From: JANMDN01 sp031376285
GTDB taxonomy: Bacteria > Actinomycetota > Thermoleophilia > Miltoncostaeales > Miltoncostaeaceae
Direction of reading: 5' to 3'
Length of the DNA: 64,000 bases
Assembly: GCA_031376285.1 (NCBI GenBank)
Contig: JANMDN010000013.1
Coordinates: 186,001-250,000, forward strand
Shown: positions 35,309 through 43,384 of the stretch, one piece after another
Layout: each line of letters starts with the position of its first letter
Numbering within the stretch: the stretch's first letter is position 1
Position numbers and translations under genes: made by a program
Notes under the pieces: model-generated
The model's database searches: none
Told to the model about the DNA's origin: nothing
What the model saw: the letters and a program-made list of their open reading frames with translations, nothing else

Positions 35309-36592
35309 CTACGTCGAGGAGTGCCAGCGCGCCATGTGCTCGCGATGGGACTCGCCGTAGGACCCCGGCAGGTAGTGGCGGTCGTAGAAGTCGAGGTCGA
35401 GGTGGTGGGCCTGGATCACCAGCCGCACGAACATCGGGTCGATGAAGGCGGGGAAGCGGCCGTAGGTGTCGTGGACGTATTGCGCGAATGTGGAGACGAT
35501 CTCGACGGTCTCGGGTGTCGGCGCCGATCGTTCGCGCATCACGGCCTCGGGGTCGTCGTAGGGCTTCGGTCCAGTGGCCCCCTGCGCGTGTCGCGCGAGG
35601 TAGCGCTCGACGGCCTCGCCCATGTCCTTCACATACGGCGGGCAGAGGCCCTCCATGACGCCCGGGCGGCCCACAGGCGTGGCCGTCGGGGCGTGGCGAA
35701 CGGTCGATTCGGGCCGCGTGAAGTCGAAGCCGAGGCCGCGGCAGTAGTCCGCTCCGCCAAGGAGGTGGTGGGGGAGAAACCCCGTGAACGCCCATCCCCC
35801 AAGCCCGAGCGCCTGAAGCGCGAGCGCCATGTTCTGGCTGATGAACGCCTGCTCGACATTGAGCGAGGTGAGCACTCGCAGCTCGAGGTCGATCAGCGAC
35901 ATCTCGACGTCGCGCGTCAGTCGGCCCGTCTCGAGCCACTTCTCGAGGCCGCACCGCCGCCCTCCGGAATGCTCGTCGACGATGCTGAACCGGTGCGCCT
36001 CGTCGAAGTAGATAAAGAGCAGCGTGAAGTACTCGATGGTGGTGTTTGTCACCGGAATGAAGAGCGTCGTCCCGGGTTGGTTCGCGTTCCAGTCGTTGAA
36101 GGCGAAGAGCCCGGGCTCGCCTTTGGGAAGGTCTGCGCGGCCTGGCTCGAGGCGGACGGCTCGCTCGCGGAAGAGACGAAGAAGCGTCGCCACCTGCTCC
36201 TCCCGGCTCTTCCCGGCAAGGAGCGCGGTTTCGGCGTCCGGCGGCAGCCATTCCCCAAGTCGCAGTGCGTAGAGCCCGTCGTCATTTGTGAAGAAGAGCT
36301 CCGTCGAGTGCGAGTTGCAGGAGCACGGCCAGGAGCGCCCGGCAAATCCGACCATCCACGCGAGCCCGTCCTGGGGAAGGTCGCCGAGGGCGAGGCCCGT
36401 CACGCCCGTTCCAACCCATGCGAGGAACGCCTCTTCGAGTTCGCAGAGCGGAAGTGGCGGGTGGGACGAACGGTGGGCGAGGGGCCCGTGCTCGAGGTTC
36501 ATCCCCAGGCCGAAGCGTCGGGAGCGTCGGTTGAGGACCGCGTCGACGAGCGGGAAGTCGAGGGCGTGTCGCAGACCGTCGGGAATCTCCAC
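35309..36592 (-). CDS. Conserved hypothetical protein, possibly nitroreductase-fold
   Basis: A 427-residue soluble protein. The N-terminus has an RRSRRFGLGM motif that recalls the FMN-binding RRSxRxF start of nitroreductases. The GTGVTGLALGDLPQ segment and a C-rich SWPCSCNSHS follow, and the rest is rich in Trp, Tyr and His (HHLLGGADYCRGLGF). No catalytic site can be assigned, and the resemblance is weak. It is transcribed alone, about 80 nt downstream of the small membrane-protein gene on the same strand. Confidence 0.5.
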   Translation of the reverse strand: MEIPDGLRHALDFPLVDAVLNRRSRRFGLGMNLEHGPLAHRSSHPPLPLCELEEAFLAWVGTGVTGLALGDLPQDGLAWMVGFAGRSWPCSCNSHSTELFFTNDDGLYALRLGEWLPPDAETALLAGKSREEQVATLLRLFRERAVRLEPGRADLPKGEPGLFAFNDWNANQPGTTLFIPVTNTTIEYFTLLFIYFDEAHRFSIVDEHSGGRRCGLEKWLETGRLTRDVEMSLIDLELRVLTSLNVEQAFISQNMALALQALGLGGWAFTGFLPHHLLGGADYCRGLGFDFTRPESTVRHAPTATPVGRPGVMEGLCPPYVKDMGEAVERYLARHAQGATGPKPYDDPEAVMRERSAPTPETVEIVSTFAQYVHDTYGRFPAFIDPMFVRLVIQAHHLDLDFYDRHYLPGSYGESHREHMARWHSST

Positions 36593-36673
36593 CGTGGCAG
36601 CGTAGTGCCTGGCGCCTCGCGGAGGCCTACGAGGAGGACGACCCGAGCCCGGCCGTCCGCTCGGTGCGCGTGC

Positions 36674-37123
36674 TCAACGGTGCTCCGAGCTCAGCACGAG
36701 CATGGCCACCACGACCCCCGCGCGCGCCGTCCACAAGAGTGTGCGCGGCCAGTTCCCGATCACCAACCGGCGCACGGCCCGGTCGGTCGGGTCACGCGAC
36801 AGCGCACGGTGGGCTGGCACTTGGATCAGCCAGGTCGATAGCCACACCAGCGCGAGGAGCACGAGGCCGGCAAGGGCCAGGGGGCGCGAAGTCCCTCGCG
36901 CGGGCTCGGCGAGCAGGAGAAGCGCTGACGCCACCTCGACGAGCATCAGGGGCGCGACGATCCACGTTGTTCGGTTGGCGTGCGCCGTCTCGTACTGCCG
37001 CCGGCCCACCTCGGGAACGAGGGCGAACAGGGGATAGTGAACGACCTGCACAAACCACACGAGGCCGACCATGGCGAACGTGGCGACGGCCTGTGCGATC
37101 AGTACCGCCCCCGGAGAAAACAT
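36674..37123 (-). CDS. Small membrane protein (DUF1772-like)
   Basis: 149 residues from the ATG at 37123, with four predicted helices. The pattern VWFVQVVHYPLFALV followed by YETAHANRTTWIVAPLML (HANRTTWIVAP near residue 48) is shared by a group of uncharacterised integral membrane proteins. Conserved His and Arg residues at the membrane face hint at a bound cofactor or metal, which is inference. A strong hairpin separates it from the upstream hydrolase gene. Confidence 0.6.
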   Translation of the reverse strand: MFSPGAVLIAQAVATFAMVGLVWFVQVVHYPLFALVPEVGRRQYETAHANRTTWIVAPLMLVEVASALLLLAEPARGTSRPLALAGLVLLALVWLSTWLIQVPAHRALSRDPTDRAVRRLVIGNWPRTLLWTARAGVVVAMLVLSSEHR

Positions 37124-37149
37124 CGGCGCGAGTGTATCCGCGCCGCGCC

Positions 37150-37179
37150 TGGGGTGGGCACCACGCGGCACCCACCCCA
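37150..37179 (-). terminator. Hairpin terminator after the UPF0173 hydrolase gene
   Basis: Arms at 37150-37162 and 37167-37179 form a 13-bp stem (11 Watson-Crick pairs and two wobbles when read as minus-strand RNA) with a 4-nt loop, 14 nt after the hydrolase stop. There is no U-tract. Confidence 0.6.
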
Positions 37180-37193
37180 AATCACGTCAATCC

Positions 37194-37892
37194 TTACGCA
37201 GACTCTCCAGGCTGGAGGTTCGCAACCTCCACACCGGGCCCGACGAGTTCCTGCAGCTCAGCGGGTCTCCCCACGAGAACGGGGAAGGTACCCCAATGGC
37301 CGCAGAAGACCTGCTTGACCCCAAGGAGGCGCACGGCGTGCGCGGCTCGTGACGGCCCCATCGTGTAGACGTCGCCGATGGGAAGAACCGCGACGTCGGG
37401 ACGGTCGATCTCGCCGATCAACTGCATATCCATCATCACGTCGGTGTCGCCGGCTTGATAGACGCAGAGCCCGTCCGCAAAGCGAATGACGAATCCGGCG
37501 GGGTCGCCGGCTTCGAGAAAACCGCCCTCGTGGGACATGCCGCCGCTGTGCACGGCGTTCACCATCGTCACCGTCGCGCCAGGAACGGTGATCGTGCCGC
37601 CTTTGTTCATCCCGATCACGTTCTCGACGCCCTGCCCCCCGAGAAGTGTTGCCGTCTCGAAGATGGCGACGACCGCCTCGGCACCAGCCGCACCTGCGGC
37701 GATGTCACCAACGTGGTCGCCATGTCCGTGCGTCACGAGGACGGTGTCGACGCGCCCCGGCTTCTTAAGGTGCTCCGGGCAGGACGGGTTCCCGTCGAGC
37801 CAGGGATCCACAAGGATCCGCTTGCCGTCTGAGGTCTCCCAAAGCCATGTGCCGTGACCCAGCCAGGTCACGCGGTTGCCGTTCAGGTTCAT
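37194..37892 (-). CDS. UPF0173-type metallo-beta-lactamase-fold hydrolase
   Basis: 232 residues with the metal-binding HGHGDH motif (VTHGHGDHVGD), the GHGTWLWE start, a second ligand histidine in NAVHSGGMS and the Asp in YQAGDTDVM, and GHWGTFP near the C-terminus. This family (YtkL/UPF0173) keeps the binuclear metal site but has no well-established substrate. It is followed by a hairpin and sits downstream of the OsmC gene on the same strand with a 39-nt gap. Confidence 0.85.
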   Translation of the reverse strand: MNLNGNRVTWLGHGTWLWETSDGKRILVDPWLDGNPSCPEHLKKPGRVDTVLVTHGHGDHVGDIAAGAAGAEAVVAIFETATLLGGQGVENVIGMNKGGTITVPGATVTMVNAVHSGGMSHEGGFLEAGDPAGFVIRFADGLCVYQAGDTDVMMDMQLIGEIDRPDVAVLPIGDVYTMGPSRAAHAVRLLGVKQVFCGHWGTFPVLVGRPAELQELVGPGVEVANLQPGESA

Positions 37893-37931
37893 TAGTTCTC
37901 CTCGTTGCTCAGGTCGCCGGTCGTTGGGTGG

Positions 37932-38363
37932 CTACGACAGCGTCGCGGTGACCGATAGCTCGACGTTGCCGGCGAGCGCGCCCGAGACCGGGCAGTTCGC
38001 CTTCGCGCCTTCGGCGAGCGTCTGGAACGCGGCCTGGTCGATTCCGGCGACGGAGCCAAACACCACGATGGCCGACTTGGTGATGCCCTTGCCGACCTCG
38101 AAGGTCACGGTCGCCCGTGCCTTCAGCTCTTGAGGGGGCGTTCCGGCGGCGGCAAGTTCGTGCGAGAACTGCATGCAGTAGCAGGCGGCGTGCGCTGCGG
38201 CGATCAGTTCCTCGGGGCTCGTACGTCCGTCGGGTGCCTCCGTGCGCGACGGCCATGTGACCCCAAGCGGTCCGATGGCGCCGCTTGTGACCTCGGTGAT
38301 GGTGCCTGCGCCGTCGACGAGCCCACCGCTCCAAGTGACGTGAGCGGTTCGGTCGATACCCAT
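37932..38363 (-). CDS. OsmC family peroxiredoxin-like protein (Ohr/OsmC group)
   Basis: 143 residues. The two family cysteines are present in AAAHAACYCMQFSHEL and AKANCPVSGAL, the TSPEELIAAAHA helix precedes the first, and GTPPQELKARATVTF follows. OsmC proteins reduce organic and fatty-acid hydroperoxides in the cytoplasm. A short palindrome and a repeated GAGTGAGT occur upstream. A second, more divergent OsmC gene lies at 60842-61252. Confidence 0.9.
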   Translation of the reverse strand: MGIDRTAHVTWSGGLVDGAGTITEVTSGAIGPLGVTWPSRTEAPDGRTSPEELIAAAHAACYCMQFSHELAAAGTPPQELKARATVTFEVGKGITKSAIVVFGSVAGIDQAAFQTLAEGAKANCPVSGALAGNVELSVTATLS

Positions 38364-38422
38364 GATCGTCTCGTTTCATCCGGTGGCTTTCGGGTGCCTC
38401 GCTGGCACCCTCGGCAAAACTT

Positions 38423-38464
38423 ACTCACCCCTGAGTGAGTTGTGAAGGTCGATCACGAGTGAGT
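38423..38464. promoter_or_regulatory. Candidate operator upstream of osmC: ACTCA-cccc-TGAGT plus a direct repeat
   Basis: ACTCA (38423-38427) and TGAGT (38432-38436) form a small palindrome. GAGTGAGT occurs at 38433-38440 and again at 38457-38464, exactly 24 bp apart. It lies 60-100 bp upstream of the osmC start in a 111-bp gap, a position that suits a redox or TetR/MarR-type regulator. The regulator is unknown. Confidence 0.4.
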
Positions 38465-38474
38465 GGGCGGGGAC

Positions 38475-39638
38475 CTACGCGTTCACCGCGCTCCGGAGCG
38501 CGAGGTTCGCACCGCTTTCTCGATCGAAGAGGTAGAGGCCCTCGGGTTCGACCGCCAGTCGGATGGGTGCGCCGAGACGCGCGCCAGATCGAGGGTCGAC
38601 GCGAGCGACAAATCGCGTCGTCGAATCCTCGAGGAGTTGCGCCTCATCCTCGGAATCCGCGGCGGCCCGAACCAGTTCGGACTCCACCCGCGGCGCCGCG
38701 ACATCGAAGATCAGGTGGGTCTCGGCGCCGAGATCCTCGATGATCGATGGGGTCGCCTCGATTGTCGGGAGCCCCGGACGGGCCCGGTCGGCAGCCTCGA
38801 ATGCCTCCGGCCGGAACCCGGCCACGACGGGGCCGTCGTCGACGCCGTCAATCCCGACTGGGATTTCCATCCCGCCAAAGCGGACGACCCCGCCCGTGAC
38901 CTCCGCCTCGACGAGATTCATCGCGGGAGAGCCGATGAAGGCCGCCACGAAGAGATTGATCGGCGACCGGTAGAGGCCCTTGGGGGTGTCAACCTGCTGC
39001 AGACGTCCCGCGTTCATCACCGCGACGCGCTGGCCAAGCGTCATCGCCTCGACCTGATCGTGGGTCACATAGACCGTTGTCGTGGCAAGCCGGTCGTGGA
39101 GTCTCGACAGCTCGCCGCGCATGGTGACCCGCAGCTTGGCGTCGAGGTTCGAGAGCGGCTCGTCCATCAGGTAGGCGGCGGGCTCGCGGACGATCGCGCG
39201 ACCCATCGCCACGCGCTGGCGCTGCCCGCCCGAGAGGGCGCTCGGTTTGCGCTCGAGCAACTCATCCAGCCCGAGCATCTTCGCGACATCGCCGACGCGC
39301 CGATCGATGTCGGCCTTCTCGAGCCCGCGAACGCGCAGCGCGTAGCCGAGGTTCTTTCGGACGGTCATGTGCGGGTAGAGAGCGTAGTTCTGGAAGACCA
39401 TCGCGACGTCGCGGTCGCGTGGGGTGAGGTCGGTTACGTCCCGGTCACCGATCCGCACGGACCCTTCCGAGATCTCCTCGAGGCCGCAAATCATCCGCAG
39501 GAGCGTCGACTTTCCACATCCGGATGGCCCGACGAGGACCATGAACTCGCCGTCGGTGATGTCGAGGCTGACCTCGTCCACCGCACGGACCTCGCCCGGA
39601 TAGACCTTGGATACGCCGACGAGGCTGATCTCGGCCAT
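38475..39638 (-). CDS. Sugar-type ABC transporter ATPase (UgpC/MsmK group), orphan
   Basis: About 387 residues from the ATG at 39638. A nucleotide-binding domain (Walker A GPSGCGKST, signature LSGGQRQRVAMGRA, Walker B AYLMDEPLSNLD, switch THDQVEAM) is followed by a C-terminal TOBE/regulatory domain of about 130 residues. That is the layout of ATPases for maltose, glycerol-3-phosphate and other sugar importers. No permease or binding protein is next to it, so it may be a shared ATPase serving several importers, as MsmK/MsiK does. It has its own upstream gap of about 120 nt. Confidence 0.9.
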   Translation of the reverse strand: MAEISLVGVSKVYPGEVRAVDEVSLDITDGEFMVLVGPSGCGKSTLLRMICGLEEISEGSVRIGDRDVTDLTPRDRDVAMVFQNYALYPHMTVRKNLGYALRVRGLEKADIDRRVGDVAKMLGLDELLERKPSALSGGQRQRVAMGRAIVREPAAYLMDEPLSNLDAKLRVTMRGELSRLHDRLATTTVYVTHDQVEAMTLGQRVAVMNAGRLQQVDTPKGLYRSPINLFVAAFIGSPAMNLVEAEVTGGVVRFGGMEIPVGIDGVDDGPVVAGFRPEAFEAADRARPGLPTIEATPSIIEDLGAETHLIFDVAAPRVESELVRAAADSEDEAQLLEDSTTRFVARVDPRSGARLGAPIRLAVEPEGLYLFDRESGANLALRSAVNA

Positions 39639-39759
39639 GACTCGATCACGTCCTTCCCGGGCGTCGAATCGACGATACGCCCAACGGGTGTGGAACCGAT
39701 TCCATCGCGACGCTACCACGCCGGGCAAGCAATGGGAACCCGCCGCCGATTCGGCCTGC

Positions 39760-40470
39760 TCAGCCGGCTGGTGGCAGCTCGCGAAGACCCGCGAGCATTC
39801 CGGTCAGGATCGCCCGCCCGGTTGTCCCGCCGAGGGCGACGAGTCGAACGAGGGCGGGTCCGATCGCGTGGCCGTCCGCGCACAGCAGCGCGGCAAGCAT
39901 GTCGGCGGCGACCTCGGGTGGCTGGCCTTGGGCGGCCCACCTCACCAGGGCGAGACTTGGCGCGGTGGAGGCGCCGCGCACCGCCCAAACGATTCTGGCC
40001 GAGATTGCCCGGTTGTCCCGGGCAATCAGGTACCCGAGGAGCGCGTCGTCACCGGCGGGCGTCAGCCCGGGGCCGCGACCGACCAGATCCCTCAGACTCT
40101 CGTCGAGCGGGGCGATCCCGAGCCGGTGGGCGCGCGGATCGTTCCAGGCGTGCGCGCGCACCGCGTCGCACCCGTCCCGAACATCGCTGGCGCCAGCCGG
40201 CTCGGGCCGTGGGTTCGCGTTCCAGGGCCGTGCCCGGCTCAGGTCGAGCGTGACGAGCGAGCCCGGTCGAAGCGGCGGCACCCGCTCGACCCTGAGCGTC
40301 ACCGGGAGCATCGGGCCACGTTCGCCGGTCAGGTGAGCGGGCCGGCCGCCGGAGTCGATCCACGCCCAACCCGCTCCGCTCGCCGAGACGCGTCCACGCG
40401 CTACCTGGGCGACTCCGGGGCCGTACTGGTGGACAAGGAGCGGGTCAGTCAACCAGCGCGGCGAGTCCAT
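39760..40470 (-). CDS. DUF2877 protein, AllH (YlbF)-like oxamate carbamoyltransferase subunit
   Basis: 236 residues. The family signature GRGPGLTPAGDDALLGYLIA lies near residue 133 and a second TTGRAILTGMLAGL block near 217. E. coli AllH (formerly YlbF, DUF2877) is one of three subunits of oxamate carbamoyltransferase (AllFGH). Its start lies inside the 3' end of the AllG-like gene (26-nt overlap), so the two are coupled. The third subunit homologue (FdrA/AllF) is 15 kb away at 56791-58260. Subunit role here is inferred from family and linkage. Confidence 0.8.
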   Translation of the reverse strand: MDSPRWLTDPLLVHQYGPGVAQVARGRVSASGAGWAWIDSGGRPAHLTGERGPMLPVTLRVERVPPLRPGSLVTLDLSRARPWNANPRPEPAGASDVRDGCDAVRAHAWNDPRAHRLGIAPLDESLRDLVGRGPGLTPAGDDALLGYLIARDNRAISARIVWAVRGASTAPSLALVRWAAQGQPPEVAADMLAALLCADGHAIGPALVRLVALGGTTGRAILTGMLAGLRELPPAG

Positions 40471-41815
40471 CCCGCATCGGTGCGAGGGGCACGCGCGCCA
40501 CCCCTGCGCCGATCTGGCCGCCGTCGGTCTTGTGGAGGATGCCCGTGTTGATGAGGGGCGTCAGCCCGAGATCGAGACACGCGCGGGCGTCGACCCCGAG
40601 CGGTGTGCCCTCACCGTCGAGCACGGGCATCCGGAATCGGTCCGAGGTCGCGATGCAAATGTCGCCCATCTGCCGGGTGCGCTCGACGGCGTCGGCAAGC
40701 GCGCCCCCGAGAAATGCGGCGACCGACGGGCTTGCGGCGCTCGCCGCGCCACCCAGGCCACAGCACTCCACGAGCGCCGAGTCGCCGATGTCTCGGGCCG
40801 CATCGGCTTCGCCGAAGCCGGGGCGGTAGAGCGGATCGCCGACAAGGGGCGAGGGGGCGGTGAACCACTTGCCCGGCAGGCCGGCGAGCTGGACGGCCGC
40901 GTCGGTGCCGTTTCGCGACACGAAGGCGACAAGTGACGAGTGGGGGATCCCGACGATGCCCTGGAGTGCCGCCCGACACGCGGCGATGGTGACCGTCAGG
41001 AAGAAGTGGCCATTCTGAGCGAGGAGCTTCGCCGTGGGGCCGACCGACTGCGGCGCGTGCTCGGCCATCGCTGGGAGGATCTCGCGAAGGAGCAGCATCG
41101 TGGCGGCCTGGTGGCGCATGTGGCAGTCATCACCCATCGCGACGGCCTGCGCGCAGATCGCGAAGACGTCAACCGGACCGCGGGACCCAAGCGCGGCGTC
41201 AAAGCCCGGCGCGACCGCCTCGGCCATACGGCGTTGGCGTCCGATCGACTCAGGGGAGTCCACACCCAGCCAGAAGGCGTCACCGGGGCCGTCGTTGAAC
41301 GGCGACCACGCGACGATGCCGGTTTCTGAGTCACGCACCTGCCAGCAGGCGGATGAGGGCGACATGACGCCGGTCATCGCACCCGCCGCGCCGAGGGAAT
41401 GGCAGGGCGCGAGGCGAATGTCGCCACCCAGGAGCGCGAGGTCGGCCTCGGCGGAGGTGGCGGACCAGCCCTCGAAGACACAGGCTGCCCTGATGGCGTG
41501 CTGCTGCGGGCCGCACATCCGCTCCCATTCGATGGTGGGTCCCGCATGAAGCACCATCCGGCCCTCGAGCCCTGGAATCAGGTCACCGGCCCGGCCCGCA
41601 CGTTCGAGCATCGGCCGAGCCGCTTGAAGGCGTTCGATTGCGAGGGCGTTTGCGGCGTCGATGCGGTCGTCTGCGTAGGCAGTCGCCAGGAGCGCGACGT
41701 CGTCGGCGTTCCCGGCCGCGGGTGGGCGCCAGTCGACGCGGATCGGCTCGACACCCTGGTCGACGAGCGCGTCGGCCATCAGGTCGAGTCCTGCGGTTGC
41801 GATACGTAGGCTCAT
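40445..41815 (-). CDS. DUF1116 protein, AllG (YlbE)-like oxamate carbamoyltransferase subunit
   Basis: 456 residues from the ATG at 41815; reading further upstream would run into the divergent gene. DUF1116 hallmarks include the N-terminal VEPIRVDWRPPAAG, MGDDCHMRHQAATMLLLRE near residue 248, GQNGHF-like AQNGHFFLTV, and FSRNGTD-like SRNGTDAAVQLAG. E. coli AllG has this fold and forms a complex with AllF and AllH. It begins 12 nt from the oppositely oriented AIR-synthase-like gene, so the two may be co-regulated from one short divergent region. Confidence 0.82.
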   Translation of the reverse strand: MSLRIATAGLDLMADALVDQGVEPIRVDWRPPAAGNADDVALLATAYADDRIDAANALAIERLQAARPMLERAGRAGDLIPGLEGRMVLHAGPTIEWERMCGPQQHAIRAACVFEGWSATSAEADLALLGGDIRLAPCHSLGAAGAMTGVMSPSSACWQVRDSETGIVAWSPFNDGPGDAFWLGVDSPESIGRQRRMAEAVAPGFDAALGSRGPVDVFAICAQAVAMGDDCHMRHQAATMLLLREILPAMAEHAPQSVGPTAKLLAQNGHFFLTVTIAACRAALQGIVGIPHSSLVAFVSRNGTDAAVQLAGLPGKWFTAPSPLVGDPLYRPGFGEADAARDIGDSALVECCGLGGAASAASPSVAAFLGGALADAVERTRQMGDICIATSDRFRMPVLDGEGTPLGVDARACLDLGLTPLINTGILHKTDGGQIGAGVARVPLAPMRDGLAALVD

Positions 41816-41827
41816 GGCGTGGATCTT

Positions 41828-42748
41828 ATGGAACTGGCCGAACGGCTTCGGCGCCATCCGGGGCTCGCGGCAAAGCTCGATCTCACCGCGGTCGCCGAGA
41901 CGTTGGGTGGCGACGGGGATGACGCTGCCGTCGTTGACGGTGACCTCGTGCTCTGCGCCGAGGCGATCGACCCGGGATTCATCGATGCCGATCCGCGCGT
42001 GGCAGGGATCGCCGCGGTCGTGACGTGTCTCAACGACATCGCAGCCTGCGGTGGTCGCCCGATTGCACTGCTCGACACGGTTGTCGCGCCGACTCGGGAG
42101 GTCGCGACGCTCGCGCTTGACGGGATTCGCATCGGCGCCGAGCGTTACGGCGTGCCGGTGGTGGGCGGCCACACCACGATTGCGCCAGGGGTGGCGCAGA
42201 TCTCAAGCTTTGCGCTCGGCCGGGCAAAACGGCCGCTGCGCGCGGCGAATGCTCGGGCCGGTGACGAGGTGGTGCTCGTGACGTGCTTGGAGGGGGAGCT
42301 CATCAAGTCGCCGAGCGGGGTGTGTTTCTACACGCACCTGCGTGGTCCACGACGCCCTCGCGCTGCCGAGGACCTGGCGCTCATCGCGGACATCGCTGAG
42401 GCGGGGGAGGCCTGGGCTGCCCGCGATATCTCGATGCCGGGTCTTGTCGGTTCGCTGCTCCAGTTCCTGGAGTCGGCAGGCGGCCTCGGCGCGACGCTTG
42501 ACCTCGACCGGATTCCGATGCCTGCGGGCGCCGACCAAGAGGCTTGGCTTGGGGCGTTCTCGTCGTACGGCTTCCTTCTCGTGGGAGACGTCGCGGCCAT
42601 CGAGCGCCGTGTACGCGCGGCAGGCCTCAGCGCCGAGCACGTCGCGACCCTCGACGCCACGGGCCGACTCGTTGTCACACAAGGTTCAGATCAAGAGACG
42701 TTCTGGGACCTCTCCGGCCAACCACTCACAGGACTTCGGCCAGGCTGA
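41828..42748 (+). CDS. AIR-synthase-related protein, Sll0787 family
   Basis: About 306 residues (ATG at 41828; GTG at 41819 also possible). It has the PurM-like two-domain fold: N-terminal GDDAAVV (ATP/Mg site) and VVTCLNDIAACGGRPIAL, then VVGGHTTIAPG. The C-terminal domain contains MPGLVGSLLQFLESAGGLGATLDLD (GLVGSLLQFLESAG near residue 210). It best fits the Sll0787 family, a fixed member of the Nit1 nitrogen-starvation cluster. In Mycobacterium this domain is fused to a GNAT domain in MSMEG_0567; here the GNAT is a separate gene at 47303-47809. The reaction is unknown; PurM-fold relatives use ATP to activate an amide or carboxylate. Confidence 0.75.
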   Translation: MELAERLRRHPGLAAKLDLTAVAETLGGDGDDAAVVDGDLVLCAEAIDPGFIDADPRVAGIAAVVTCLNDIAACGGRPIALLDTVVAPTREVATLALDGIRIGAERYGVPVVGGHTTIAPGVAQISSFALGRAKRPLRAANARAGDEVVLVTCLEGELIKSPSGVCFYTHLRGPRRPRAAEDLALIADIAEAGEAWAARDISMPGLVGSLLQFLESAGGLGATLDLDRIPMPAGADQEAWLGAFSSYGFLLVGDVAAIERRVRAAGLSAEHVATLDATGRLVVTQGSDQETFWDLSGQPLTGLRPG

Positions 42749-42862
42749 GCAGCGCGCCTGAGAACCAACGCCGGGGTTTGCGCCCACGTCACGGTGTATG
42801 AGTTCCACGTACGCCATCGGCCCCGACGACCGCCGTCGGCCGATCTGCGAGCCCGGAGCGTG

Positions 42863-43117
42863 ATGACGACCAACGAAACACTCGCAGCCCTCGTGTCGCG
42901 CATGGCGGATCGCGATCGTGCCCGATCGGAGGCTGACGTCCAGTCCGACGTTCGGCACCTGCTGCTCTCCGGTGGCCTCGATCTTTAAGAGGCTGGCGTC
43001 CTGTCGGTGAACCTGGAAACGGCCGCGGGCGGTGGCCGTCGAATCGATGTCGAGGCAGATTGCGCCGTCATCGAGGTGAAGAAGGATCTGTCCAGGGAGA
43101 GGGCCGCCGAGGGCGCC
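42863..43117 (+). pseudogene. 5' remnant of an N-6 DNA methylase-like gene
   Basis: An ATG at 42863 starts a 41-codon frame (ADVQSDVRHLLLSGGLDL) that ends in TAA at 42986-42988. The same frame resumes beyond the stop with ETAAGGGRRIDVEADCAVIEVKKDL. Together this resembles the N-terminus of large N-6 methylase-type proteins, whose front domain has the pattern RRIDVE-x-VIEVKKDL. Homology fades about 130 nt after the stop. It is an internal-stop, 3'-truncated fragment of a restriction/modification-like gene. Confidence 0.65.
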
Positions 43118-43238
43118 GTCGTTCATCCCGTCGCGGTCACCGTCGCCCGCGTGACACACCTACTCGCGATGGGCCCGAAGCGCCTCGGCGAGTCTCCCGA
43201 GAAGACCGATCAGACGCGTTGGACGCCGTGGGTTGAAT

Positions 43239-43370
43239 TTCCCCATCTGTGCGTAGATGATTCCCCATATGCGCCATCGAGATTCCTCATATGAACCAGG
43301 AAAATTCCCCATATGTGATCTCGTAGTTCCCCATGTGCGGACTACAATTTCCTCGTACGTGGGCTTCAAG
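43239..43370. repeat. Six-unit tandem array with exact 22-bp period in front of the DUF4143 ATPase
   Basis: Units start at 43239, 43261, 43283, 43305, 43327 and 43349, each exactly 22 bp apart. Each begins with the conserved core TTCCYCATATGNG (variants: CATCTG in unit 1, CATGTG in unit 5, CGTACG in unit 6), and the remaining nine to eleven bases are not conserved. Spacing of about two helical turns puts all cores on one face of the DNA. The array ends 14 bp before the GTG start of the ATPase gene. It looks like an iteron-type operator; no function is known to me. Confidence 0.85.
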
Positions 43371-43384
43371 AGAGGGCGTTCGAC

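Noticed and set aside
35240..36841. Long plus-strand frame (about 533 codons) opposite the 427-residue hypothetical gene
   Set aside because: The minus-strand product has protein-like hydrophobic and aromatic patterns and a plausible family start; this one does not.
38463..40253. Long plus-strand open frame (about 596 codons) opposite the ABC ATPase gene
   Set aside because: It is the mirror of a clear ABC ATPase on the other strand, is rich in Arg/Gly/Asp, and has no domain of its own. It is a high-G+C shadow frame.
43239..43370. CRISPR array
   Set aside because: Repeat cores are 11 bp, spacing is a contiguous 22 bp with no real spacers, and no cas gene is near. Kept as an iteron-like array instead.
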